Part shown: in pieces, positions 63,752-64,000 of the stretch
How positions within the stretch are numbered: the stretch's first letter is position 1
Layout: every line of letters begins with the position of its first letter
Assembly (NCBI RefSeq): GCF_014653945.1
Contig: NZ_BNAU01000004.1
Location: 186,001 to 250,000 of the forward strand
Direction of reading: 5' to 3'
Length of the DNA stretch: 64,000 bases
DNA from: Amycolatopsis deserti
GTDB lineage: Bacteria > Actinomycetota > Actinomycetes > Mycobacteriales > Pseudonocardiaceae
Program-made: the position numbers and the translations under genes
The notes under the pieces: model-generated
What the model saw: the letters and a program-made list of their open reading frames with translations, nothing else
Databases searched by the model: none
Told to the model about the DNA's origin: nothing

Positions 63752-63782
63752 TTGACCTCGACCACAGTGGAGGGTGCAGGCT
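63752..63782 (+). promoter_or_regulatory. MerR-type promoter of the arylamine acetyltransferase gene
   Basis: TTGACC (63752-63757), a 19-bp spacer with the dyad CCTC..AC....GT..GAGG (63756-63773), then CAGGCT (63777-63782). The ATG at 63790 is 8 nt after the -10, so the mRNA is expected to be leaderless. It copies the layout of the promoter before sodA. Confidence 0.6.
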
Positions 63783-63789
63783 GGCTGCC

Positions 63790-64000
63790 ATGGATGTCGA
63801 CGCGTACCTGGACCGCATCGGGGCCGACCGGCCGGCCGCGCCCACCGCGGCGGCGCTGCGGGACCTGCACGAGGCCCACCTGCTGACGGTGCCGTTCGAG
63901 AACCTCAGCGTGCACCTGCCCGAGCGGATCGTGCTGGACGAGGACGCGTTGTTCGACAAGGTGGTCCGGCGCCGCCGGGGCGGTTTCTGCTACGAGCTGA
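63790..64000 (+). CDS. Arylamine N-acetyltransferase (3' end beyond the window)
   Basis: The first 70 codons read MDVDAYLDRIGADRP, then LRDLHEAHLLTVPFENLSVH and finally the catalytic-cysteine motif RRGGFCYEL, where Cys is the first member of the Cys-His-Asp triad. This is the NAT family N-terminal domain. NAT acetylates arylamines and hydrazines with acetyl-CoA; in mycobacteria it links to cholesterol catabolism. The gene continues past base 64000. No ribosome site is seen before the ATG, consistent with a leaderless transcript from the MerR-type promoter. Confidence 0.9.
   Translation, partial: MDVDAYLDRIGADRPAAPTAAALRDLHEAHLLTVPFENLSVHLPERIVLDEDALFDKVVRRRRGGFCYEL

Overview
The window is about 64 kb of high-G+C actinobacterial chromosome. 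Gene content points to a Pseudonocardiaceae-type organism (Amycolatopsis-like; an inference from content, no search was run). The markers are a mycoredoxin-like protein, actinobacterial IHF (mIHF), the cell-division protein SepH, an F420-type luciferase-like oxidoreductase, an ESX/EspG type VII accessory cassette, LGFP cell-wall repeats, many TetR regulators, and frequent GTG starts with ATGA/GTGA 4-bp gene overlaps. No rRNA, tRNA, CRISPR array, transposase or phage gene was seen. The overall character is chromosomal metabolism with a few repeat-rich intergenic islands.

1-10 kb: the end of an SDR gene cut by the window edge, a mycoredoxin, a TetR gene behind a perfect palindrome, a small membrane protein and a LysR regulator. 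These are followed by a tightly coupled four-gene operon: class III CoA-transferase, acetoacetate-decarboxylase-like enzyme, 3-hydroxyacyl-CoA-dehydrogenase-like enzyme and glutaryl-type acyl-CoA dehydrogenase. It looks like an undescribed short-chain acid catabolic route. A large secreted sugar-dehydrogenase/PKD/LGFP protein follows, with its ribosome site inside a long hairpin.

10-17.3 kb: leftward RpiR regulator, zinc alcohol dehydrogenase, LLM oxidoreductase, DtxR/MntR-type regulator and a GNAT. Then a rightward four-gene type VII secretion accessory cassette (small YxxxE protein, DUF3558 lipoprotein, WXG/PPE-like glycine-rich protein, EspG).

17.3-32.3 kb: a degenerate ~94-bp tandem repeat array; a fatty-acid locus (enoyl-CoA hydratase, acyl-CoA ligase, TetR) with a palindrome in front and an odd repeat at one gene junction; acyl-CoA dehydrogenase and hydrolase; Sfp-type PPTase convergent with isochorismate synthase; mIHF; a fatty-acyl-CoA ligase with a hotdog thioesterase; a secreted C39-type protease; and a TetR/ABC exporter operon.

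32.3-51.5 kb: an intergenic island with a long inverted repeat and a hairpin-rich element, citrate synthase gltA, a TetR/PfkB-kinase pair divergent from an acyl-CoA dehydrogenase, amidohydrolase, secreted BNR-repeat protein, GNAT/aldose epimerase divergent from a TetR/metallo-hydrolase pair, APC permease, MFS exporter, pdxH, and a complete leftward urease cluster ureABCFGD without ureE.

51.5-64 kb: citrate synthase 2, a truncated TetR remnant, a serine hydrolase, serC, a GT87-type mannosyltransferase, sepH, a block of small leftward genes ending in an SpoU/TrmH methyltransferase, a glutamate-cysteine-ligase-family enzyme, heme oxygenase behind a DtxR/IdeR-type iron box, superoxide dismutase, and the start of an arylamine N-acetyltransferase. 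The last two genes share an unusual promoter design: TTGACC, a 19-bp spacer holding a dyad, CAGGGT or CAGGCT, then an ATG at the expected transcript start. This is typical of MerR-family control with leaderless mRNAs.
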